A stretch of DNA of 12,794 nt. Source: Lachnospiraceae bacterium (GTDB taxonomy: Bacteria > Bacillota_A > Clostridia > Lachnospirales > Lachnospiraceae). The stretch is taken from the NCBI GenBank assembly GCA_024684065.1, contig JAIKXO010000131.1, positions 1 to 12,794 of the forward strand. Reading direction: 5' to 3'. The notes below the pieces were generated by a model. The model saw nothing but the letters and a program-made list of their open reading frames with translations, was not told the DNA's origin and searched no databases. The translations under genes were made by a program, and so were the position numbers. The first letter of the stretch is position 1; every line of letters starts with the position of its first letter. Shown one piece after another: positions 1-7,029 of this stretch.

Positions 1-2
1 CT

Positions 3-785
3 GCCCTTCAAGATACTGATATGATTATGCCAAAATCAATAGAGGAGCAGACAAAAATCGGAGAGTATTTCTCCAACCTTGACAACCTTATCACCCTTCA
101 TCAGCGTAAGTGTGACAAGATAAAAGAATACAAAAAAGGCTGTCTGCAAAAAATGTTTCCGAAAGACGGAGCAAACGTTCCCGAGATAAGATTCCCTGGC
201 TTCAATGACGCTTGGGAACAGCGTAAGGTTACAGAGCTTGGTGAAATATACATAGGATTAGTCACAACAATGACATCTCACTACACAGACCATGGTGCTT
301 TACTCATCCGAAATTCTGATATCAAAGATGGGCGATTTGAGTTTGGTGATAATCCCATTTATCTTGATGATGAATTTGCAATGCAAAATGCTTCGAGAAA
401 ACATAAAGTAGGAGATGTAATTACTGTACATACTGGTGACATAGGAACATCAGCCGTAATTACCGAAAAAGAGGCGGGTTCAATAGGTTTTGCTACTATT
501 GTTACAAGACCAAATAGAGAAAAAATTACATCGGAATATTTGTGTGCTTATCTCAATACAGATGCACATAAAAATTTTGCTATGAACATATCGACTGGTG
601 ACGGGAGAAATAATTATAACCTTAAAGATTACTATGAATGTGTTGTTCCTGTTCCAAATGTAGCGGAACAGAGAAAAATAAGTAGTTTCATTGATGGATT
701 AAACAACCTTATCACCCTTCATCAGCGTAAGTGCGACATGTATAAACAGCTGAAAAAAGGCCTGCTTCAGCAGATGTTTGTTTAA
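3..785 (+). CDS. hsdS: Type I restriction-modification specificity subunit HsdS (5' end cut by window)
   Basis: The reading frame is open at the left edge and ends in TAA at 783-785, so only the C-terminal ~260 residues are present. HsdS is the DNA-recognition subunit of type I restriction-modification enzymes and recruits HsdM and HsdR. Visible parts in order: the end of a conserved helical spacer (EEQTKIGEYFSNLDNLITLHQRK...), the phrase PEIRFPGF.DAWEQRKV that typically opens the second target-recognition domain, that domain (roughly 75-220), then a second spacer (EQRKISSFIDGLNNLITLHQRK...) ending LLQQMFV. The repeated LITLHQRKCD spacer is a hallmark of the family. The first recognition domain, the start codon and the hsdM/hsdR partners lie outside the window. 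Confidence in the family is high; recognition specificity cannot be read. Confidence 0.95.
   Translation, partial: ALQDTDMIMPKSIEEQTKIGEYFSNLDNLITLHQRKCDKIKEYKKGCLQKMFPKDGANVPEIRFPGFNDAWEQRKVTELGEIYIGLVTTMTSHYTDHGALLIRNSDIKDGRFEFGDNPIYLDDEFAMQNASRKHKVGDVITVHTGDIGTSAVITEKEAGSIGFATIVTRPNREKITSEYLCAYLNTDAHKNFAMNISTGDGRNNYNLKDYYECVVPVPNVAEQRKISSFIDGLNNLITLHQRKCDMYKQLKKGLLQQMFV
82..112 (+). repeat. 31-bp direct repeat in hsdS spacer, copy 1
   Basis: These 31 bases are identical to 703-733. They encode the NLITLHQRKC part of the central HsdS spacer. The identity holds at third codon positions, so it reflects recent homogenisation or selection for recombination rather than protein conservation alone. 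Confidence 0.9.
703..733 (+). repeat. 31-bp direct repeat in hsdS spacer, copy 2
   Basis: Exact second copy of the 82-112 repeat, encoding the C-terminal spacer. The two copies bracket the second target-recognition domain, so exchange between hsdS genes at these points would swap that domain cleanly. Confidence 0.9.
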
Positions 786-826
786 AAAGGAATATACTAT
801 CAGGTATCTTCCTTCACAGCTTTATA

Positions 827-858
827 AAAGAAGGGAAGCCATCTGGCTTCCCCTCTTT
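827..858. terminator. Bidirectional rho-independent terminator between convergent genes
   Basis: The core stem is GGGAAGCC (833-840) / GGCTTCCC (845-852) with loop ATCT. After one A.C mismatch it extends by AAAGA/TCTTT. A-rich and T-rich flanks make it usable from both strands. It serves hsdS (+) and the 858-1202 gene (-), whose stop codon begins at its edge. Confidence 0.8.
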
Positions 859-1202
859 CATATCATCCCGAAATATTCAAACGCTTTTTTAATCAGTTCT
901 TCCTTTTCAGGCTTGAGCTTCGGCACATAATGCCTTTCCGAACCCTTGTTGCCCTTAAATTCGGTTTTCGCAAGCCCGCACCGCTCTTTTGTCTGCGCAA
1001 TACTCAGACTGCTCACGTTGACACCGTAATGCGATTTGACCCACGCACGTATCTCGCTATATGTCGCAGGCGCCTCCTGCTTGACAAAATCAAAAGCATC
1101 AAAAGGCAGGCTGATACATGCATAATTGCGTCGAGCCCCTATTTTCAACCTTGACAAGGGGTTCGACGGCTGGCTTGAAAATGAATTCCGGTAACGGGAC
1201 AT
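858..1202 (-). CDS. Free-standing RlmD-C-terminal-tail-like small protein
   Basis: This 114-residue ORF resembles, from family knowledge, only the extra C-terminal domain on many Lachnospiraceae RlmD (23S rRNA m5U methyltransferase) proteins. The pattern runs ISLPFDAFDF....ATYSEIRAWV..HYGVNVSSLSIAQTK.RCG (30-76), a gap, then LKPEKEELIKKAFEYFGMI at the end. The YSEI...YGV.VSS..IAQ segment looks like a helix-turn-helix, so nucleic-acid binding is plausible but unproven. There is no methyltransferase domain. The ATG at 1200-1202 has only a weak upstream GAGAG, so expression as a separate protein is uncertain; it may be a detached gene end. The last 30 codons match the partial gene at 12706-12794 at 85 of 89 bases. 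A stem-loop lies in codons 12-25. Confidence 0.6.
   Translation of the reverse strand: MSRYRNSFSSQPSNPLSRLKIGARRNYACISLPFDAFDFVKQEAPATYSEIRAWVKSHYGVNVSSLSIAQTKERCGLAKTEFKGNKGSERHYVPKLKPEKEELIKKAFEYFGMI
1129..1168. repeat. Inverted repeat within the 5' part of the tail-like ORF
   Basis: CGTCGAGCCCCT (1129-1140) pairs with AGGGGTTCGACG (1157-1168) with one mismatch around a 16-nt loop. No T-run follows on either strand, so it is not a terminator. It sits at codons 12-25, the same relative place as the palindrome in the diverged paralogue at 11398-11757. Confidence 0.7.
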
Positions 1203-1435
1203 ATATAAACATCTCTCGGGACCAACGATCTAACGAAAAGATCAGGAACGTAACTTCCCTTACAATCTTAGATGCACTTTATCTGACAAAGGATGAGATT
1301 GACGGATTATTCAGAAACTGTGTACTCATCGACAGTTGAGTACTATGTTTTGAGTAAAACGACGGAAGTCAGGTACTATCTGTATTTTACTCCAATATCA
1401 CGGGTATTTCCATAATTAAATCGTATAGGAGGTAA
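1203..1435. other. Intergenic stretch with no assigned gene
   Basis: There is no confident gene between the tail-like ORF and the XRE operon terminator. On the + strand an open frame runs from about 1181 to 1339 with coding-like composition, including the phrase LTILDALYLTKDEIDGLF. It has no visible ribosome-binding site and overlaps the start of the tail-like ORF, so it is more likely a gene remnant than a gene. I found no good promoter for the 858-1202 ORF here. Confidence 0.4.
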
Positions 1436-1465
1436 TAAACAGGCGGACAGATAATACTGCCCGCC
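1436..1465 (-). terminator. Terminator of the membrane protein-XRE operon
   Basis: On the - strand GGCGGGCAG (1465-1457), loop TATTAT, then CTGTCCGCC (1450-1442) forms a nine-pair stem with one G.U. It is followed by TGTTTATT. It lies 35 bases past the XRE stop codon. The U-tract is interrupted, so strength is uncertain. Confidence 0.7.
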
Positions 1466-1500
1466 AGGTGATTTGATTAGTTTACATAATATTTGCAAAT

Positions 1501-1695
1501 TCATTCCTCCCAGAACAGATCATTAAGCGTCTTGTCAAGCGCCTTGCATATCGCAATGCAAAGGTTTATGGTCGGATTGTAATCGCCCTTCTCTATGGCG
1601 CTCATGGTCTGCCTGGATACACCGCATAGCTTCGCAAGCTCGTCCTGGGACAGATCCTTTGCGGCACGGGCGGATTTAAGCCTTAAGTTCTTCAT
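1501..1695 (-). CDS. XRE-family helix-turn-helix transcriptional regulator
   Basis: This 64-residue protein is almost entirely a Cro/C1-type DNA-binding domain: LSQDELAKLCGVSRQTMSAIEKGDYNPT (about 15-42) is the classic helix-turn-helix with the SRQT recognition helix, followed by helices ending in KTLNDLFW. I choose the ATG at 1693-1695 because GGAGG lies at a normal distance upstream. The GTG at 1699-1701 overlaps the Shine-Dalgarno region and would add only two residues. The start lies 2 bases after the TGA of the membrane gene, so the pair is translationally linked. Single-domain regulators of this type next to a small membrane protein are common in Firmicutes and usually regulate their own operon. 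Targets beyond that are unknown. Confidence 0.92.
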   Translation of the reverse strand: MKNLRLKSARAAKDLSQDELAKLCGVSRQTMSAIEKGDYNPTINLCIAICKALDKTLNDLFWEE

Positions 1696-1697
1696 AT

Positions 1698-2231
1698 TCA
1701 CTCCTCCCCGCCATCTTCGTTCTTCCTGATCATTTGTTTGATAAAAAGCTCAATAAGAATGATCACCATCATTATGATCACCATAACGTTGAGTGCCGGA
1801 AAGCCAATCTTCCCGTCCTCCATGAAGCCCGACGAACTGCCGAAACCGACGGCCGCAGCCACATTGATTGCAAGCGCAATAGAAAACACCCACATATATT
1901 TCTTCGGATCATTGTTAAGCCCCCAGTATACGTCATTCCAGATGCAATAAGTACAGAGAACCGTGCACCCAAGAAATACACCGGCCATGTGAAGCATATA
2001 ATCCTGAACAGGAAGCGATACGCCGCTCATCGTTATGATCATCATAACAGCTTCATACGCCACCATCGTATAAAATGAGATCATATATCCCTTCCCTCTC
2101 AAATTCTTCTGGCGCTCGTCATACTCTGTCCAGACCTTCTTATTCGTATTCACCGTTTTGAAAATAATCACGCATATGATAAGCCCTACCATAATGCCAA
2201 CTGCCGCCCCTGTCGATCTTGCAATACTCAT
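1698..2231 (-). CDS. Five-helix membrane protein with a DERQ motif, partner of the XRE regulator
   Basis: The 177 residues contain about five predicted membrane helices (roughly 8-26, 48-70, 76-98, 113-133, 144-166). Between helices 1 and 2 is YDERQKNLRGKGY. A DERQ...RGK motif of this kind is, from memory, typical of uncharacterised Firmicute membrane proteins encoded beside small XRE regulators. The C-terminus (MIRKNEDGGEE) is charged and probably cytoplasmic. The ATG at 2229-2231 follows AAGGAGG at a slightly long spacing. It is the first gene of a two-gene operon with a strong promoter about 230 bases upstream. Its biochemical function is unknown; a membrane sensor or stress-related role is only a guess. 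Membrane identity is confident. Confidence 0.85.
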   Translation of the reverse strand: MSIARSTGAAVGIMVGLIICVIIFKTVNTNKKVWTEYDERQKNLRGKGYMISFYTMVAYEAVMMIITMSGVSLPVQDYMLHMAGVFLGCTVLCTYCIWNDVYWGLNNDPKKYMWVFSIALAINVAAAVGFGSSSGFMEDGKIGFPALNVMVIIMMVIILIELFIKQMIRKNEDGGEE

Positions 2232-2260
2232 CTTATCAATTCCTCCTTAATAATTATCCT

Positions 2261-2276
2261 GCCCCAAATTCGGGGC
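2261..2276. repeat. Small stem-loop in the leader of the membrane gene
   Basis: GCCCC (2261-2265) pairs with GGGGC (2272-2276) around AAATTC. In the - strand transcript it lies just ahead of the ribosome-binding site. It could affect translation or be incidental. Confidence 0.4.
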
Positions 2277-2440
2277 TATCCTTTGTTCGTAAAATCTACC
2301 TTTCAAACTTACATGTGCCTGATCGGCTGATAATCCGCATTATCATGGATCTATACTGCATCAGATTGATCAAACAACTGCCGGCCTCCATTTTCTGCGC
2401 GCATTAAAAATGAGATGCCATCATCATAACATATTAATAT

Positions 2441-2493
2441 AGGTCACTAACTCGACCTGTTAAGATGATAACACCTCATCAGCATAATGTCAA
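2441..2493 (-). promoter_or_regulatory. Promoter of the membrane protein-XRE operon with start-site inverted repeat
   Basis: On the - strand there is TTGACA (2493-2488), a 17-base spacer, and TATCAT (2470-2465). This places the transcription start near 2458 and gives a leader of about 227 nt. Exactly at the predicted start is an inverted repeat, AGGTC (2458-2454) / GACCT (2445-2441), a good position for a repressor operator. Autoregulation by the XRE protein is inferred. Confidence 0.65.
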
Positions 2494-2569
2494 CTATATT
2501 TTACATATTGATCAAATTATTTTACATTTTTCATATGGGCAAAAATTTAATATATTCATGAGACATCAT

Positions 2570-2590
2570 ATTCCCGATTCCCGATTCCGG
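2570..2590. repeat. Three tandem heptamers
   Basis: ATTCCCG, ATTCCCG and ATTCCGG run head to tail between the receptor gene's 3' end and the upstream intergenic sequence. No function is evident. Confidence 0.6.
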
Positions 2591-2602
2591 CCTTAACTGA
2601 GG

Positions 2603-2643
2603 GTCACTATTATGGCTATTCAGGCCCTAATAGTGACGTTTTT
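2603..2643. terminator. Strong stem-loop downstream of the receptor gene
   Basis: GTCACTATTA (2603-2612) and TAATAGTGAC (2628-2637) are perfect 10-base arms, with an inner GGC/GCC extension. It lies 15 bases beyond the receptor stop codon. The T-run (2639-2643) is on the + strand side, so it looks like a canonical terminator for + transcription, yet the gene it follows is on the - strand. It may still stabilise or end the - transcript. Confidence 0.5.
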
Positions 2644-2652
2644 CAACAGCTT

Positions 2653-5600
2653 TTATTCACGTATTATATGCACATCCGTGATCGCGCACTGGTCGCCCGT
2701 TATAGCAACGTAAATATCCTCCGCACCATCGTGGATCGTAGTGATACTTTGGAGCGCTATTCCAAAATTCTCGGTAATTACAGTGATACTGTTCTTCTCT
2801 CTTTTGATCTTCACGGTGCAGACAAAGCCCTGTTTATTCTTTTCCTTCCAGGCTTCCCAACCTTCAAAGCTTTCCCGATGATCTATCTGTATCGAATTTT
2901 CTGCATGCTTATCTGAGGACCAATCCTCACCGTTGAACCGAAGCAGCAGATATTCGCGGAAGTTATCACTGCTTCTTTCCCCGTCCGATGCCGAATACAG
3001 CATGATATACGGACAGTGCCATACAAGACGCGCCGTCGGCAGACTCATGGTATGGAAGGAAAGGGTTAGGCCATCGCCGATAAGTACCCCCTTTGTGGCG
3101 ACCGAGCACCAGTTGTCGACCTGGATATTCGGGACGTCTCCCTCGGGACAGCCTTTGATAAAGCTTACCCTTTCGGCAATACGCGGGATCGTGTTATCAT
3201 CTGCCGCATCCTGTCCCACCTCTACAAGGATATTATGCACGAAACATTTCTCTCCCCCAATGGCAATGTATGCAAACCTTGCGGTATCGGGCAGTGCCAG
3301 GATGACCCTGGTGGTATGTTTTTCATCATGAAGTTTGACCATCATGTGATCCTGATAACGGATCGCCTCCACTAAATAATGCTGCTCGAGCTCAGGTTCG
3401 TTGTCACGGGCGGCCTCAACCAGTGGCTCATCATTGATTACAGACACCTCTGATCTTCTCGTATTATATTCAGTGACAAGCCCGTCGAGCCTTATCCTTG
3501 CATATTCAAAATACAGCACATTTTTATTGTTCTCCTCCCCCGGATGGACATCGCCGTCCAGAGAGTCAAACACTATCAGAGAAGGAAGGCTGTTTTCATG
3601 GGAGACTCCGTCGTCCGGATGGCTGCACAGCCGGATCCGGGTTGTTCTTTCTTTGATCGCAATCCCTTTGGTGCAGTCATGATAGAGTGAATCACAGCGA
3701 ATACTGTTATCCGTTGTAAGGTTCGCACCTGTCTGTGACTCCTTCATTCGATACTCCTGATCAAGATCGATCATATGGATCATGATCTTAGCAAATTCCG
3801 GATCAAACTGGGTGCCGATACCCTTTACCATCTCTTCTCTGACAATATGCTGGGGAATGGCATTTCGGTAGCTTCTGTTTGAGGTCATAGCATCATAGGC
3901 ATCCGCTACAGCAATGATGCGGGCAATTTCCGGGATGTTTTCGTTTGAAAGGCCCTCGGGATATCCCCTTCCGTTATAGCGTTCATGATGATAACGAGCT
4001 CCGACGCTCAGCCATGGTGAATTTCGGATGCTTGACAGGATCTGGCCTCCCATTACCGGATGTTGCTTGATCTGTTCGAATTCCTTATCGGTCAGCTTTC
4101 CATTTTTTGAAAGGATCTCAAGAGGAACGCCGATCTTTCCCACATCATGTAAAAGGGCTGCAAAGTATATCTTCTCACATTCCTCTTCGGATTTTCCCGC
4201 CTCTCTGGCTATCTTTTCGGAATATTCCGCAACTCTTCGGGAATGACCGTTTGTGTACTTGTCCTTTGCATCGATGGCGCTTGCAAGAGCCTCGGCGGTC
4301 TGCTCAAACTGTTCCCTGGCTGCCTGCTGCTTCTTTTCAAGCAGCTGCACACTCCTTCGGACATACAGCCGTACAAGCAGCGTAAGTATACCTAATACGG
4401 CAAGCCCCAGGAGAACGAAGAACCAGGTTTTCTCATAGAAGGCTTTAACCTTCACGATCCTAATGGAAACCTCCTTATTGCCTCTGCCCATGGAGTCCTT
4501 AAGCTGCATGACAAAATCGTAGGTTCCTCCCCGCAGATTGGTGTAGTCCACCGGAAGAAGCTCACTCCGGGCAACGGTAACGCTCTGATTATCAAAGCCC
4601 TCCAGCTTATAGCTGACCTGGGGGTTAATAAGGGAATAGTTGAAAACAAAGCTGTTAACAGTCAGCTTGTGAGTATCGGAAGGAATGGTAAGAACACCGG
4701 AATCATCCGGATATATCTCGTTTCCGTCGGCTTCCACGAAGGGAACGACCGCTTTCAGGTCGTTTACGTCCTCAAAGGGCTTGTCGATGTTGACCTTACA
4801 GATACCGGTGCTGCCGGCGATATAGAGATCGCCCTCAGGGGTAAGCTCACTGTAGGAATTGGCCGTAGCAATGCAGGACAGCCCGTTTGCAGTCCCGTAG
4901 AATACAGGATTCTGCTCTTCGTTTGCAATAAGCTCCTCAGCCTTTGATACATAGATGCCGTTACTGCTCAGCACCCATATTTCTCCGTCATCAGACTCAT
5001 AAAGATCCAGATTGTTTGGATAAGGGAACAGTTTTACGGTTGTAACCTGATAATCCGGCGTCATATATGCGATGGCATTACTGGCTACGATCCAGATAAG
5101 ATTTCGCTCATCATCCCGTCTGAGACGCATCACTATATCCGAGGGCAGGCCTTCTTCCACATTGATCGGAAGAACCTCGTCCCCGTTTATCACATATATG
5201 CCGCCTCCATTGCTGCCTATGAGCATATCCCCGTTGAAGCCTTCCTCGACAGTCAGGCTTTCTGTATTATCGATACCGTCTTCTTTGCTGTATGAAGCAA
5301 CAACTTGTCCGTCTTTGATAAGGCTCATGCCTCCCGTGAGCGCTACAAGGATGGTTCCGTCCTCCGTTTCACTGACGGAACGTAAGTTATTGGACAGAAG
5401 CCCATCCTCCTCGGTAAAGGCGGTCACTTCCCCGTTGTCATAGCACAGCAGGCCGCATGCCCTCCAGGTGGAGATCCACAACCGATCTTTGCTGTCCCTT
5501 ATGATGGATCGTATACGGACATCAGTCAAAAGCTCTATCAGATCCTTTGTACCTAAGTCCTTACCGGATGCGGTAACTGCCTTTGTAAGCCTTAACTCTG

Positions 5601-6798
5601 AAACGGGGGCGTTATCGTCAAGCACGATAAGGCCTGTATCTGTAGCGATAAACAGCTTTCCGTCGTGCAGACAGGTAGAATTGACAACCATTTCGGGCAA
5701 CTTAAACCGTTCCGACAGGTTTGAAAACTGATTGGGCACCACCTTCATGACTCCCTGGCGTGTGGAGGTAAACCAGAGATTGCCCATATAGTCTGTCATC
5801 ACACAACAGACATTGTTGTTAAGAGGAAGATTATCCATTAGATGAAACTGTCCGTTGTCGAGGACTCCGATGCCGTTTCCCGCGCAGATCCAGAGCTTGT
5901 CCTCAATGAATTCCATGCACAGCAGATACTTAAGCGGTCCGACATCAAGCTGCTCAAGAACGGTAAAGCCTCCGTTCAGATCCACATGATACAGGCCCAA
6001 ATCAGACGCTTCCATATAGATCATTCCAGGGTTTTCGGAATCCGGGATGATGGCACCGGCGCCTCCGAGGGTATTGTCCTGTGTGCTGATAAATCCGGTG
6101 AGCTCACGGTCCTTTATCATAATAAGGTCACCGTTATCCGTGGTCCCGTATATCACTCCGTCGTTTCCGGTCCTTAAGACACGCATGTCCACTTCAGTGA
6201 TGGAGGGATCATCCATTAATGAGAGGTTGTATTCCTCGTCGATCATCATGATGCCACTGGTGGTGGCGATATATATCGTCCCGTCCGGACCCTCCGTGAT
6301 GTCCCGGGTGTGAGCCGATTTCATGCCGTCAAGCTTTCCCCATCTCGTGAGATTCCCCTTTTCTAAAACAGCGATACCGTTGTCATTTGTACCGATCCAC
6401 AGACGGTCTTTGCTGTCCACATACAGACACTTTATACTGGTAAGGCCTCCGGTTGAATCCATACGTACGAAGGTATTGCCGTCATATCGTATAAGCCCGG
6501 AATAGCTTCCGATCCATATGAAGCCTTCCTCCGTCTCCGCAATAGCGTTGGCTTCGGAGGTGGGAAGTCCGTTTGAGTTGTCGTAGAGTACAGCCGAAAA
6601 ACCTTCACTCAGTCCTGTGGGATCAACCGAAAGCGCACGGTTAACTATACCGCAACTGTTCAGGTTCACTTCAGCTGCAGAGCAGATTCTTGTATCGGAG
6701 GCCATGATCATAAATATCAGGGCCAGAAATGCGGACAGACGGATGAAATAAAGGACATATCTGCCCGGCAATGTCAATTGTCTGAATAAATTCTCCAA
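2653..6798 (-). CDS. Propeller/Y_Y_Y receptor with cytoplasmic HD-GYP c-di-GMP phosphodiesterase domain
   Basis: This is a 1381-residue one-component receptor. A hydrophobic signal/anchor (about 13-40) precedes a long extracytoplasmic region of two-component-regulator propeller repeats (about 45-700; LWIGTNDNGI, LFIATDTGLI, LWISTWRACG and others). A Y_Y_Y-type domain (about 690-775) and a membrane helix (about 788-812) follow. The cytoplasmic HD-GYP domain (about 840-1025) keeps H852 (NGHS), H884-D885 (LLHDVGKIG), QHP, HHERYNGRGYP (GYP at 945-947) and DAYDAMTSNRSYR, so cyclic-di-GMP hydrolysis to pGpG/GMP is expected. The last ~350 residues form an extra region with two copies of a YxAIxGxxC motif. 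The start is TTG at 6796-6798: the upstream in-frame stop (6820-6822) leaves no ATG, and starting later would cut the signal helix. The ligand is unknown, perhaps a glycan by analogy with other propeller receptors. Confidence 0.9.
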   Translation of the reverse strand: MENLFRQLTLPGRYVLYFIRLSAFLALIFMIMASDTRICSAAEVNLNSCGIVNRALSVDPTGLSEGFSAVLYDNSNGLPTSEANAIAETEEGFIWIGSYSGLIRYDGNTFVRMDSTGGLTSIKCLYVDSKDRLWIGTNDNGIAVLEKGNLTRWGKLDGMKSAHTRDITEGPDGTIYIATTSGIMMIDEEYNLSLMDDPSITEVDMRVLRTGNDGVIYGTTDNGDLIMIKDRELTGFISTQDNTLGGAGAIIPDSENPGMIYMEASDLGLYHVDLNGGFTVLEQLDVGPLKYLLCMEFIEDKLWICAGNGIGVLDNGQFHLMDNLPLNNNVCCVMTDYMGNLWFTSTRQGVMKVVPNQFSNLSERFKLPEMVVNSTCLHDGKLFIATDTGLIVLDDNAPVSELRLTKAVTASGKDLGTKDLIELLTDVRIRSIIRDSKDRLWISTWRACGLLCYDNGEVTAFTEEDGLLSNNLRSVSETEDGTILVALTGGMSLIKDGQVVASYSKEDGIDNTESLTVEEGFNGDMLIGSNGGGIYVINGDEVLPINVEEGLPSDIVMRLRRDDERNLIWIVASNAIAYMTPDYQVTTVKLFPYPNNLDLYESDDGEIWVLSSNGIYVSKAEELIANEEQNPVFYGTANGLSCIATANSYSELTPEGDLYIAGSTGICKVNIDKPFEDVNDLKAVVPFVEADGNEIYPDDSGVLTIPSDTHKLTVNSFVFNYSLINPQVSYKLEGFDNQSVTVARSELLPVDYTNLRGGTYDFVMQLKDSMGRGNKEVSIRIVKVKAFYEKTWFFVLLGLAVLGILTLLVRLYVRRSVQLLEKKQQAAREQFEQTAEALASAIDAKDKYTNGHSRRVAEYSEKIAREAGKSEEECEKIYFAALLHDVGKIGVPLEILSKNGKLTDKEFEQIKQHPVMGGQILSSIRNSPWLSVGARYHHERYNGRGYPEGLSNENIPEIARIIAVADAYDAMTSNRSYRNAIPQHIVREEMVKGIGTQFDPEFAKIMIHMIDLDQEYRMKESQTGANLTTDNSIRCDSLYHDCTKGIAIKERTTRIRLCSHPDDGVSHENSLPSLIVFDSLDGDVHPGEENNKNVLYFEYARIRLDGLVTEYNTRRSEVSVINDEPLVEAARDNEPELEQHYLVEAIRYQDHMMVKLHDEKHTTRVILALPDTARFAYIAIGGEKCFVHNILVEVGQDAADDNTIPRIAERVSFIKGCPEGDVPNIQVDNWCSVATKGVLIGDGLTLSFHTMSLPTARLVWHCPYIMLYSASDGERSSDNFREYLLLRFNGEDWSSDKHAENSIQIDHRESFEGWEAWKEKNKQGFVCTVKIKREKNSITVITENFGIALQSITTIHDGAEDIYVAITGDQCAITDVHIIRE

Positions 6799-7029
6799 TT
6801 TCGGATTTTCCCCTTTCCCCTAGGTGCAGGAAACACCTGAAACACAGGCGTTCCATTAGTTCCTGTATGCTAAACGGATATATTTTAGCACATTGAGCGA
6901 CTGAAAACAAATCAAGCTTCAATGCTTCGGCCAGTGAAGAACCGCTTTTTCATCCTTTTCGCCCCCTCATATTTAGCAGATGCCTTCACTCTGTATAGCA
7001 TATATCTTTTATAATCAACATAGGCTTGG
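6799..7029 (-). promoter_or_regulatory. Intergenic region with promoter of the HD-GYP receptor gene
   Basis: On the - strand there is TTGTTT (6910-6905), a 17-base spacer ending in TGC (extended -10), and TAAAAT (6887-6882). This predicts a leader of roughly 75-80 nt. The receptor's ribosome-binding site is a weak AAGGGG about 12 bases before TTG. I saw no clear terminator for the upstream protease gene, so readthrough is possible. A 13-codon ORF (6912-6953) here looks incidental. Confidence 0.55.

Noticed and set aside
1501..2231. Membrane protein plus XRE as a type II toxin-antitoxin pair
   Set aside because: The membrane protein has five helices and a DERQ motif typical of regulator-linked membrane proteins, not a toxin fold.
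2668..6505. + strand ORFs opposite the HD-GYP receptor
   Set aside because: The - strand frame carries complete propeller, Y_Y_Y and HD-GYP motifs; the others are low-complexity shadows.
6671..6922. 83-codon - strand ORF overlapping the receptor start
   Set aside because: Different frame, overlaps the signal helix coding region and the predicted promoter; no family resemblance.
6912..6953. 13-codon ORF with a GAGGGGG ribosome-binding-like site
   Set aside because: It lies upstream of the receptor promoter and ends beside the -35 box; nothing supports a product.
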